NCBI GenBank assembly: GCA_903858935.1
Contig: CAIOKO010000023.1
Coordinates: 1-52,824 of the forward strand
Direction: 5' to 3'
Length of the DNA stretch: 52,824 bases
From: an uncultured Schlesneria sp.
GTDB lineage: Bacteria > Planctomycetota > Planctomycetia > Planctomycetales > Planctomycetaceae
Shown here: in pieces, positions 45,186 to 52,824 of the stretch
Position numbering within the stretch: the first letter of the stretch is position 1
How the letters are laid out: each line of letters opens with the position of its first letter
The notes under the pieces: model-generated
Told to the model about the DNA's origin: nothing
Databases searched by the model: none
Seen by the model: the letters and a program-made list of their open reading frames with translations, nothing else
Translations under genes and position numbers: made by a program

Positions 45186-48100
45186 ATGAGTGCCGAATCC
45201 GATGCCCCGACCAAAGCCATTGATGTCAACCAGCCATTGAGTACGCTCGGGAAATACCAGATCGAGCGTAAACTTGGTCAAGGTGGCATGGGAACGGTTT
45301 ATCTTGCGCGCAATACCGATCTTAAAAAGCTGGTGGCACTCAAGGTTTTGCCGCGTGACAAAGCCAAAAATCCGATTCTGGTCCGACGGTTCAAGGCCGA
45401 AGCCCAAGCGGCTGGACAACTTGAACATCCCAACATCGTTTCTGTCTACGATACCGGTGAGGCAGATGGCTTTCTTTATATCGCCATGGAATACGTCGAA
45501 GGGATCGATTTATTCGAGCAGGTAAGACGCCGAGGGGTGATTCCGGTTAAGCGCTCGATCGAAATCATCAAGCAGGTTGCTTCCGCTCTGCAACACGCTT
45601 TCGAACATAATATTGTCCACCGCGACATCAAGCCGTCGAACCTGCTTTTGCGACACGATGGCGTCGTCAAAGTCACTGACCTGGGTTTGGCGAGATCAAT
45701 TGATGATACGCTCGAAACGAATATCACTCGGGCAGGAACGACGGTCGGAACTGTCGACTACATGGCCCCTGAGCAGGCGCGTAGCAGCAAATCGGCCGAC
45801 GTCCGAAGCGATATCTATTCGCTCGGATGCACCTGGTATCAGATGCTGACGGGCGAACCTCCCTATGCCGAAGGAAGCTTGACGAACAAGTTGCAGGCAC
45901 ACGCGATCAAGCCCCTGCCCGACCCTCGTGAAAAGAATGAAAATATTCCGGAAGGTCTGATCGCTGTTTTACAACGGATGACCGCAAAAAAGCCTGCTGA
46001 TCGCTATCAGACACCCGCTGAATTACTGGAAGATCTCGCAAATTCCAAATTGACTAAAGCAGCCTTCTCAAACGAAATATTCAGTGACCTCAGTGACTAT
46101 GACGTCGATGCGCTGCAATCGGTCGAAGAAGAACTTGACGACAGTGAGGATGACGATCCGGCGGAAGAAGAACGTCCGAAGCGACGAAAATCTCGCGCCG
46201 CAGATGAAGATGGATATGACGAAACGCCAACAGCGAAAAATCGTCGAAAAAACCGTTCACGCATCGAACAGGACGACGATTCCGAAGAAGCACCAGACGC
46301 CGCGCCGCGCCGAAAAAACCGCAACGTTACTCCAGATACCAATCTTGATGAAGAGACCCAGCCGATCAGGTCGAGACTCAAGCCATCATCGAAATCTCGC
46401 ATTGATGACGACGATGAAGACGACGATCAGCCTCGAAGCTCACCAAAACGAATCACATCTGCGACTGACGATGAGGAAACAGATGGACCGTCTAAGTCGA
46501 AACGCAAACGGAGTTCCAACGCGCCCGAGGAAGACTCTGCCCCAAGAGTAAAGTCCGCGAAAGGCTCAACAAGCGCCGATGGGCGTGAAAGCAACGCTGC
46601 CAAATATGCCCCTAAGCCTCTTCCACCCAAACGAGAACCGGTCGACTCAACGAATGACAACCGGATCAAATTCAGCCTCGAACCACTCAAATTTATCGGA
46701 ATCGCAGCAGGAGTTCTCGCAGCGGTCGCTGGCCTCGGGTGGCTGATTGTTCAATGGAGTGGTCAGGTTGAAACCACAAATAATCCATTTGCTAACAAAA
46801 CCGTCCCGTCGCAGGAACCTGTGGTTATCACACCGCCGACGATCAAGCCTCCAGAAAACAAAGACAAAGAGGGTGACGCCGCCGTTTCGGTCACGGTCGT
46901 CGAACCTGCAAAACAAGCAACCTCTGCTACGGATCGGGTTGTCACCAGCGAATACGACATCACGAAACAAGCTTTGCCGGCATGGGCCAGTTCTGTGTCT
47001 GCTGATCCAGCCGATCTTCCTGTCTTCACTGCTGGTCCAGGGGTACCGTCAGCAACCCATTTTTCCAGCCTGGATGAGGCACTTCTTGCAACTGATCGAG
47101 CTGGTGGAATTGTCAGGCTAATTGGAAACGGACCCTTTGTTCTTAGTCGTGTTGAGATCTCGAATGCAAAAAAAATCGTCGTGACGGGAGCAACACCTCA
47201 GGATCAGCCTCTGATAATTGTCCGATCTGGTGAGTCAGGTTCCTCGCTGGGAATTGCAGTCAATAATGGAACATTGGAATTACGTGGTCTTCATTTTGCC
47301 CTCGATCGATCCACTTCAAATGACTCAACGCTGACAAAGATCATTTCTGTGACCGACGGTCAGCTCTTCGTGAGAAAGTGCTCATTTACGGCAAATGGAA
47401 ACGACGTTACCGATGCCATTGCAATCGAATTTACCAGCAAGCAAGATTCACAGAATGTTCCCGTTATTGAACCCCATTTGCTTCTGGACCATGTCACCGT
47501 ACGCGGAAATGGCTTAATCGGATTGCAAATCAATCGGACAATGGCAGATGTCGTTGTTCAGGATTCGCTCATCGTCACCGGGACGGCTCCTGCGATCAGC
47601 GTCACAGGTAAACTTCTTGGCGGGCTCGCTGACTTGGTCGATTCAAAGCCTCGACGAACGATTCGGGTCTTCAGGTCGACTCTCTGCGGTCGAAAGCAGG
47701 TTTTTGAACTTTCCGCCGAAAATTCGTTAAAGCCTCCAACGACGGCCGTCTTGCTTCAGGATTCGATTTGCACGGCTGAAGGGGCTGGCAATACTGCGGT
47801 GATTGTTTCAGCAATTCATTGGCCGATTGTCACATCCACCACAGCAGGATGGCTGACAAATTTAAACTGGTCATCAAAGGCTTCGCTGTACATCGGATTT
47901 GAACGACTTCTGGACTTAGTCAAATCCTCGTATGAAGTCCGTACGTTAGAACAATGGCAACGAGTCTGGCACAATTCAGAACCCGCGCAATTTCAAAGGT
48001 TTACGTGGCCGGAATCGGTGATTGCCGAAATCAGTTCCGTTCAACCACAGGAATTCGACACGTCAAAACTTCCCTTTCAAGAAATGAAGACATCGAAGGG

Positions 48101-49439
48101 TCACTTGCCCGGATGCATGACCAGCCAACTGACCGTTCCCGGCATCATTTCTCAGCCGAGGATCACCGCGCTGGGACTTCGACCAAAGCTTCCGACTGCC
48201 ATCTTAAAACCGGCAGATAGTCGACCAACCAGAAAGGTCAATCTGCAGAAAGAGGATCTGGGCGTCATCATTAACAAGAATGATTGGCAGAATGACACGG
48301 TGTTTGAAGCGACCGGCGCTGGTGTGCACGCGATGCAGCCTGTGAGAATCATCGGCAAATCGCTGAGAATCATCTTCAGGCAAGCAGATGGACCTCCACT
48401 GAAGATTCTTCCCAAAGTTCAAGACGCCAAATCAAGAACCGAAAATGCCGGGTTATTTACGATCGAGAAAGGGACACTGGAATTACAATCGGCACTCCTT
48501 GAAGCACCGCAAACCCCAAAGGGTGGCGCGGCAACCCCGTGGCTGATTTATGCGAGAAACGCGAATGTGATCCTGCGTGGATGCCAACTGAGCGGTCCTA
48601 CGCTGCAGGATCTGGATCAGCATCTCGGTCTCATCGATTGGTCCACAACCAATAACACGCCAATTGCCGGCTATGAACCGAATTTCTTGTCGGTCAACGA
48701 TTCGATGTTGATGAGTACCGGTGTGGGAATTCGATTTCAATCCGCCACGGGAAGGCTGTTTGTTCGCAACAGCATTGTTGCCGTCCGTGGTTATGGTATT
48801 GACCTTCAGCCAATTCGGACCGGAACAAACCTTTTACCGGTCGTCGATTTGGAACATATTACTTTTTCGACAACAAAGGCCGCATTTCGGGTTGAAGCGG
48901 CAACAGGAACCGACCCCATCACGACCCCCATGCGGATTTTTGCAGACTCGTGCGCAGTGGTGGCACCTCTCGAATTCAAACCCGGCGAAACTTCCGAATC
49001 CACAATCATCGAATGTGCAGGTCCCGTCCTTGAACAAGCACAGATCGAATGGTGGGGAACTTCAAATGGTTTTTCGAAAGAGGTGAAATCGTTCGTGGTC
49101 CAGTCAGGTAAAGAGCCTGTCACAACCGCAGCAGGTTGGGCGAGCACATGGGGCGAACCGAACGACGTCAGGTTGCTGACGGGTTCCAAAGGGGTGCTGC
49201 TCAGTAAGGCCTTACCGAATAAATGGACCCTGTTGAAGCCCTATTCGTTCCTTCTTGACCTGCACTCACCCAGCGCCAGCTGGGCTGAGGGGGGGCGTCC
49301 GATCGGAGCAGACATTCGCTCTGTCGAAGAATCGATCGTCGCCAAGAAGGCTTCAATCGACAAACAGCCCGCAAACGGTCAAACAACAAAACCAAGCGGG
49401 GCACCGACCGTTGGCGGGAAAAAGAACGTCGGTTTTTAG
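45186..49439 (+). CDS. Receptor-like Ser/Thr protein kinase with large extracytoplasmic region
   Basis: A 1417-residue membrane kinase. Residues 23-290 are a Hanks-type kinase: GQGGMGTV (31-38), Lys53 in ALK, HRDIKPSN (catalytic Asp147) and DLG at 165-167 in place of DFG, then GTVDYMAPEQA. Residues about 305-500 are a charged, disordered linker. One helix at about 502-524 (FIGIAAGVLAAVAGLGWLIV) separates it from about 890 external residues, which look like repeated parallel beta-helix turns (ISVTDGQLFVRKCSFTANGN, TLELRGLHFALD), typical of right-handed beta-helix sensors or adhesins. GGGAGG precedes ATG 45186. It is likely a sensor phosphorylating cytoplasmic targets on an external signal. Its substrates are unknown. 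Confidence 0.92.
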   Translation: MSAESDAPTKAIDVNQPLSTLGKYQIERKLGQGGMGTVYLARNTDLKKLVALKVLPRDKAKNPILVRRFKAEAQAAGQLEHPNIVSVYDTGEADGFLYIAMEYVEGIDLFEQVRRRGVIPVKRSIEIIKQVASALQHAFEHNIVHRDIKPSNLLLRHDGVVKVTDLGLARSIDDTLETNITRAGTTVGTVDYMAPEQARSSKSADVRSDIYSLGCTWYQMLTGEPPYAEGSLTNKLQAHAIKPLPDPREKNENIPEGLIAVLQRMTAKKPADRYQTPAELLEDLANSKLTKAAFSNEIFSDLSDYDVDALQSVEEELDDSEDDDPAEEERPKRRKSRAADEDGYDETPTAKNRRKNRSRIEQDDDSEEAPDAAPRRKNRNVTPDTNLDEETQPIRSRLKPSSKSRIDDDDEDDDQPRSSPKRITSATDDEETDGPSKSKRKRSSNAPEEDSAPRVKSAKGSTSADGRESNAAKYAPKPLPPKREPVDSTNDNRIKFSLEPLKFIGIAAGVLAAVAGLGWLIVQWSGQVETTNNPFANKTVPSQEPVVITPPTIKPPENKDKEGDAAVSVTVVEPAKQATSATDRVVTSEYDITKQALPAWASSVSADPADLPVFTAGPGVPSATHFSSLDEALLATDRAGGIVRLIGNGPFVLSRVEISNAKKIVVTGATPQDQPLIIVRSGESGSSLGIAVNNGTLELRGLHFALDRSTSNDSTLTKIISVTDGQLFVRKCSFTANGNDVTDAIAIEFTSKQDSQNVPVIEPHLLLDHVTVRGNGLIGLQINRTMADVVVQDSLIVTGTAPAISVTGKLLGGLADLVDSKPRRTIRVFRSTLCGRKQVFELSAENSLKPPTTAVLLQDSICTAEGAGNTAVIVSAIHWPIVTSTTAGWLTNLNWSSKASLYIGFERLLDLVKSSYEVRTLEQWQRVWHNSEPAQFQRFTWPESVIAEISSVQPQEFDTSKLPFQEMKTSKGHLPGCMTSQLTVPGIISQPRITALGLRPKLPTAILKPADSRPTRKVNLQKEDLGVIINKNDWQNDTVFEATGAGVHAMQPVRIIGKSLRIIFRQADGPPLKILPKVQDAKSRTENAGLFTIEKGTLELQSALLEAPQTPKGGAATPWLIYARNANVILRGCQLSGPTLQDLDQHLGLIDWSTTNNTPIAGYEPNFLSVNDSMLMSTGVGIRFQSATGRLFVRNSIVAVRGYGIDLQPIRTGTNLLPVVDLEHITFSTTKAAFRVEAATGTDPITTPMRIFADSCAVVAPLEFKPGETSESTIIECAGPVLEQAQIEWWGTSNGFSKEVKSFVVQSGKEPVTTAAGWASTWGEPNDVRLLTGSKGVLLSKALPNKWTLLKPYSFLLDLHSPSASWAEGGRPIGADIRSVEESIVAKKASIDKQPANGQTTKPSGAPTVGGKKNVGF

Positions 49440-49581
49440 TCCTGAACTCCTGTGCCACGGCTTGCCCGTCTTCGGCCAGGCAGTGCTCTTATGTGTCAGA
49501 AAGAGAAGACGCCCTTCTCCAAAGAAGTCCGATGCCGTGACACAGAGTCTTATACTGATAAGTTTGACAGAACACTCGCAG

Positions 49582-51333
49582 TCATTTTTCCCCCTGGTTC
49601 ACCCAGTCATCAACTAACCGCTCAAGGACATCCAGCGGTACGGCACCGTTTCGAAGCACGACGTCGTGAAAATCTCGCAGGTCAAATTTTGCACCAAGCT
49701 TCTTCTCAGCCCGTTGACGAAGCTCTTTGATTTTCAGTTCACCAATCTTGTAGGCCAATGCCTGACCTGGCCAGGCAATATATCGGTCAATTTCGTTTGT
49801 GATATCAAGTTCACTCTTCGCCGCATTCGCTTTGAAATACTCAATTGCCTGCGTGCGTGACCATCCCTTTGAATGGATCCCTGTATCGACGACCAGGCGA
49901 ACGGCCCTCCACATTTCATAAGTGAGCTGGCCAAACTTCGAATAGGGGTCGTCGTAAAGCCCCATTTCACGGCCAAGACTTTCGCTATAAAGACCCCAAC
50001 CTTCGATAAATGCAGTAAAATGAGTGTGTTTCCGGAATTCTGGCAAATCATTCAACTCTGTTGCCAGGGCAATTTGCAGGTGGTGACCCGGCATCGCTTC
50101 GTGAAGCGACAATGCCGCGATTTCATATTTGGGGCGCGTTTCTGGTTTATAGAGATTGACGAAATACGTACCTGGACGCGATCCATCGGCAGAGGGTGGC
50201 CGATAATAAGCGGTGGTTGTGTCTGGTGCCATGTGAGCTGGAATTGCCTCAATCCCATAGCGAATACGTGGCAATTTCTTGAAAATTTTCGGCAATTCCG
50301 GGTCGACCCGTTTGCCAAAAGCAATGTACGCATTCATCAGATCGCCTGGATCGGTGAAATAAAACTGAGGAGCCGTCCGTAAATGCTCGAAAAACTCGTT
50401 GAGTGAACCTGTGAATCCAACGTGCAGTTTGATTTGTTCCATTTCATTCCGAATGCGTTTCACTTCGGTCAGCCCGATTTCGTGAATTTCATGCGGCGAC
50501 AGTTTTGTGGTCGTATGCTTTCGAGCAAGGAATGAGTAAAAGTCTTGGCCGCGCGGCAATCGCGAGGCTCCAACGTCCTTAAGACATGCGGGAAAATATT
50601 CTCGCTCAAAGAATCCCAGAAATTTTCGGAAAGCAGGCACAATCTTCTCACGAATCGCAGCCTGCGCTTCACGCTGTAATCGGTCTCTATCTGACGGTTC
50701 AATATCTTGTGGAAAGGACTTGAATGGCTTGTAAAACAGGCTTGTACTCGGCTCCTCGACGATCTGACGCTTGATTTGAGCCGGAACGCGCTTCATGACA
50801 ATCTGGGGTTGGACCATCTTCGCTTCGACGCCGGCTCGCATTAACGCGATCGTCTGGTCCATGTAGACAGAAAACGCATTTAATCGCGCGAGCCAATCTT
50901 CATAGTCATTGACGGTATGAAAGGCGATTGCGTCGGCCAGTGAATTTTCATCCTGGATCCCCTCGCGTTGATTGAGAGGGACCAGATGCCACTGAAACGG
51001 AAACTCTTCAAGATCCACTTCCAGTTGTCGACGGAACAGATCCAGATTCAGCTGATCGGCCGGCGAGAGCTTTGACGAATCGATCTCGAGCAGTTGAACG
51101 AGCAATGCTCGTTCGTGTTCGTTTCTTTTCGAAATCGCCAGTAAACTCATATCTGGCCAGCGGTCGTTGTACCTCTGATCCCCCAGATAGGACGCCATCG
51201 TCGGAAATTCTTTGAGCTGAACCTGCCATTCGGTTTCAAACAGCTTGTGCAACCGTTCGGTCGGCGATTGTGACTGCGCGATCGCAGGAATCTGCAGGAG
51301 AACCAGGGATAAGACACACAGATAAAAGCGCAT
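49582..51333 (-). CDS. DUF885-family exported metallopeptidase-like protein
   Basis: A 583-residue exported protein. MRFYLCVLSLVLLQIPAIAQ is a signal peptide, which fixes ATG 51333 even though the frame is open to 51465. DUF885 proteins resemble zinc peptidases. HEAMPGHHLQ near residues 411-420 is the expected metal-binding motif, followed by AFIEGWGLYSESLGREMGLY. TGIHSKGWSRTQAIEYF and the C-terminal PGQALAYKIGELKI are also typical. It is divergent from the serine hydrolase gene, with a 102-base gap. Peptide substrate is inferred, none is known here. Confidence 0.88.
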   Translation of the reverse strand: MRFYLCVLSLVLLQIPAIAQSQSPTERLHKLFETEWQVQLKEFPTMASYLGDQRYNDRWPDMSLLAISKRNEHERALLVQLLEIDSSKLSPADQLNLDLFRRQLEVDLEEFPFQWHLVPLNQREGIQDENSLADAIAFHTVNDYEDWLARLNAFSVYMDQTIALMRAGVEAKMVQPQIVMKRVPAQIKRQIVEEPSTSLFYKPFKSFPQDIEPSDRDRLQREAQAAIREKIVPAFRKFLGFFEREYFPACLKDVGASRLPRGQDFYSFLARKHTTTKLSPHEIHEIGLTEVKRIRNEMEQIKLHVGFTGSLNEFFEHLRTAPQFYFTDPGDLMNAYIAFGKRVDPELPKIFKKLPRIRYGIEAIPAHMAPDTTTAYYRPPSADGSRPGTYFVNLYKPETRPKYEIAALSLHEAMPGHHLQIALATELNDLPEFRKHTHFTAFIEGWGLYSESLGREMGLYDDPYSKFGQLTYEMWRAVRLVVDTGIHSKGWSRTQAIEYFKANAAKSELDITNEIDRYIAWPGQALAYKIGELKIKELRQRAEKKLGAKFDLRDFHDVVLRNGAVPLDVLERLVDDWVNQGEK

Positions 51334-51435
51334 GCGGAAAATCCATGAGTTGCTGAACGGAACAAACTCGTCATATGTTACAAACATTCGTAGCGAGCAT
51401 GGAGGCGCGGCTGAGAATTCATTACGGGACCAGAC

Positions 51436-52563
51436 ATGACAAAGGCAACTCGAACCATTCATCATCGGCGGTGGCAGAATGTCGTCGACACTGCCGCAGG
51501 CTGGTGTGAATCGAACATCCTTCCCTGCGTAGCGATCGTGACGGGAACAGCCGAGACGATCTCAGGACGGATCCATTCCGGTCGACAGTCAGCCGACAAA
51601 CCCGAACCGCTGCGTGAAGACGCTATTTTTTTAATCGCCTCGATTACAAAGCCGGTTGTCGCGATGGCGGCATTAAAATTGATCGAGAACGGTCATCTCA
51701 CGCTGGCGGATCGGGTCGTCGATTTCATTCCCGGGTTCGGTCGTGAAGGGAAATATGGAATCGAAATCAGGCATCTACTGACGCATACGTCCGGACTGCC
51801 GGACATGCTGAGCGATAATCTTGAACTGCGACAATCCCACGCAACACTTGGCCGGTTCGTTGAACGGACTTGCCAGGAACCGCTGGCGTTTCCGCCCGGT
51901 CGCGGTGTTCAATACCAGAGTATGGGTTTTGCCATTCTGGGGGAAATCATTGCCCTGGTGACAGGCAAAACCTGCGCCCAGTATCTGCACGACGAATTCT
52001 TTCAACCGCTCGGTATGAGCGACACATCCTTGGGAGCAACGGACGATTGGTTCGGCGGCACATCAGCTCGCGCGTTCCGGATTCCCAATGCCATCGTCCC
52101 GGAGGCTCATACCAGTGGCACTGACTGGAATTGGAATAGTCGTTACTGGCGACAACTCGGTGCCCCCTGGGGAGGCCTTTTGACTTCGGCGAATGACCTG
52201 GCGACATACGCTCAGTTTATGTTGCGCATGGGAACAACACACGACGCAAATCGATTGTTGTCTCCTGCAGCAATCGATGCAGCCACGCGGAACCAGCTTC
52301 AATACATGCGTGACGTTCCCGACGAAGAACGACGATGTCGCCCCTGGGGTCTCGGCTGGCGATTAAACTGGCCCGCACACAGTGCCAATTTTGGTGACCT
52401 GCTTGGCCCCCGCACGTACGGACACTGGGGAGCAACTGGAACTGTTCTTTGGATTGATCCCGATGCAGGTTTTTTCACATTGATCCTGACAACCCTGCCT
52501 CAGGAACCATCAGGTAAATATCTGGCAAGGCTTTCAAACGCTGTCGCTGCAGCTTGGGAATAG
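51436..52563 (+). CDS. Serine hydrolase, class C beta-lactamase fold
   Basis: A 375-residue cytoplasmic or non-classically exported enzyme of the beta-lactamase/esterase fold. SITK at 69-72 carries the nucleophile Ser69 and Lys72, YQS is the second motif and HWG (TYGHWGATG) the third. FIPGFG and LLTHTSGLP are standard for the family. No signal peptide is visible at the N-terminus. ATG 51436 starts just after the divergent DUF885 gene. These enzymes act as esterases, peptidases or lactamases; the sequence does not decide. Confidence 0.9.
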   Translation: MTKATRTIHHRRWQNVVDTAAGWCESNILPCVAIVTGTAETISGRIHSGRQSADKPEPLREDAIFLIASITKPVVAMAALKLIENGHLTLADRVVDFIPGFGREGKYGIEIRHLLTHTSGLPDMLSDNLELRQSHATLGRFVERTCQEPLAFPPGRGVQYQSMGFAILGEIIALVTGKTCAQYLHDEFFQPLGMSDTSLGATDDWFGGTSARAFRIPNAIVPEAHTSGTDWNWNSRYWRQLGAPWGGLLTSANDLATYAQFMLRMGTTHDANRLLSPAAIDAATRNQLQYMRDVPDEERRCRPWGLGWRLNWPAHSANFGDLLGPRTYGHWGATGTVLWIDPDAGFFTLILTTLPQEPSGKYLARLSNAVAAAWE

Positions 52564-52686
52564 GCGTTTGTCTTTACCCGCGTTCGCCGGGCGAATTTCG
52601 ATTTCTATAGAATCGCCTTGAGGAGGCGTACTTGCCCTGTAGGGCAATACCAGGTTTAACAAAGCACCCACCCCACCGCCCCTGCG

Positions 52687-52824
52687 TGTATAGACTGGAC
52701 ACATAGGTGGCGCGCGTTCGGGGACATGGGTAACACGTAGGTGATGTGAGAAGATCCCCTGTGAAAGGGGGATGTCATGTCTTGGAAGTCATCAATAATG
52801 GTTCAGCGAGCAGAGTTTGTGAGG
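52687..52824 (+). mobile_element. Left end of an IS481-like insertion sequence (cut by window edge)
   Basis: The left end begins at TGTATAGACTGGACAC, the TGT-type terminus of IS481 elements. GGACACATAGGTG and GGACATGGGTAACACGTAGGTG follow within 60 bases, the repeated short sites seen near the ends of this family where transposase binds. A transposase start follows at 52777. The right end is beyond the window. Confidence 0.7.
52777..52824 (+). CDS. IS481-type transposase, N-terminus only
   Basis: The first 16 codons read MSWKSSIMVQRAEFVR. This matches the usual MPWK-x-MxxRxxFV opening of IS481-family transposases (helix-turn-helix domain). AAGGGGG is five bases upstream. The DDE catalytic domain lies beyond the window, so whether the gene is complete is unknown. 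Confidence 0.7.
   Translation, partial: MSWKSSIMVQRAEFVR

Overview
The window reads as chromosome of a planctomycete (class Planctomycetia, Planctomycetaceae or Schlesneria-like). This rests on lineage-typical families: a DUF1559 prepilin-like protein, a Tat-exported DUF1501 protein, a Tat-exported Gfo/Idh/MocA protein, a sulfatase with a HEAT-like tail, two CRTAC1 (FG-GAP plus ASPIC/UnbV) lipoproteins, a multihaem cytochrome fused to TPRs, small zinc-ribbon membrane proteins and a very large Ser/Thr kinase. Base composition is moderate and genes are spaced with short operons. No rRNA, tRNA or CRISPR array was recognised.

Layout. 1-3108 (minus strand): a truncated phosphoglucosamine/phosphomannomutase, a small secreted phospholipase A2-like protein and an LplT-like lysophospholipid transporter. 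3406-8080 (plus): two related zinc-ribbon/one-TM/STN-like proteins, DUF1501 and a small membrane protein. 8676-12252: cyclopropane fatty acid synthase and a sulfatase. 12389-22840: an all-plus envelope cluster made of TPR-CRTAC1, DUF1559 pseudopilin, CRTAC1-TPR (the first pair in reversed order), a small carboxypeptidase-regulatory-like lipoprotein and a seven-haem cytochrome with TPRs. 23090-29997: a five-gene unit of two TPR proteins, a TolQ/MotA/ExbB-like channel and two TolR/ExbD-like proteins. 30261-37974: guaA, apbE divergent from an FGE-sulfatase-domain protein, a Tat-signal Gfo/Idh/MocA protein, then minus-strand TlpA-like thioredoxin and M32 carboxypeptidase. 38208-42869: an accessory island with a DUF433/DUF5615 toxin-antitoxin pair (toxin frameshifted), a DUF1629/Imm43-like immunity protein, an ankyrin protein, an orphan protein, a repeat-rich spacer with a diverged 135-bp tandem repeat, and a RelE/ParE-type toxin-antitoxin pair. 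42904-52563: uvrB, a 1417-residue receptor-like kinase, a DUF885 peptidase and a serine hydrolase. The right edge enters the left end of an IS481-like insertion sequence.

How genes work together. The strongest candidates for undescribed systems are the mirrored TPR/CRTAC1 modules around a pseudopilin with a multihaem cytochrome (12.4-22.8 kb), the TPR-TPR-TolQ-TolR-TolR unit that follows on the same strand, and the PLA2/LplT-like pair at the left edge, which would be a coherent lysophospholipid production and retrieval pair. Several intergenic regions hold palindromic repeats of different families, including one nested inside the TolQ/TolR operon and one with an A-B-A'-B' pseudoknot-like arrangement.
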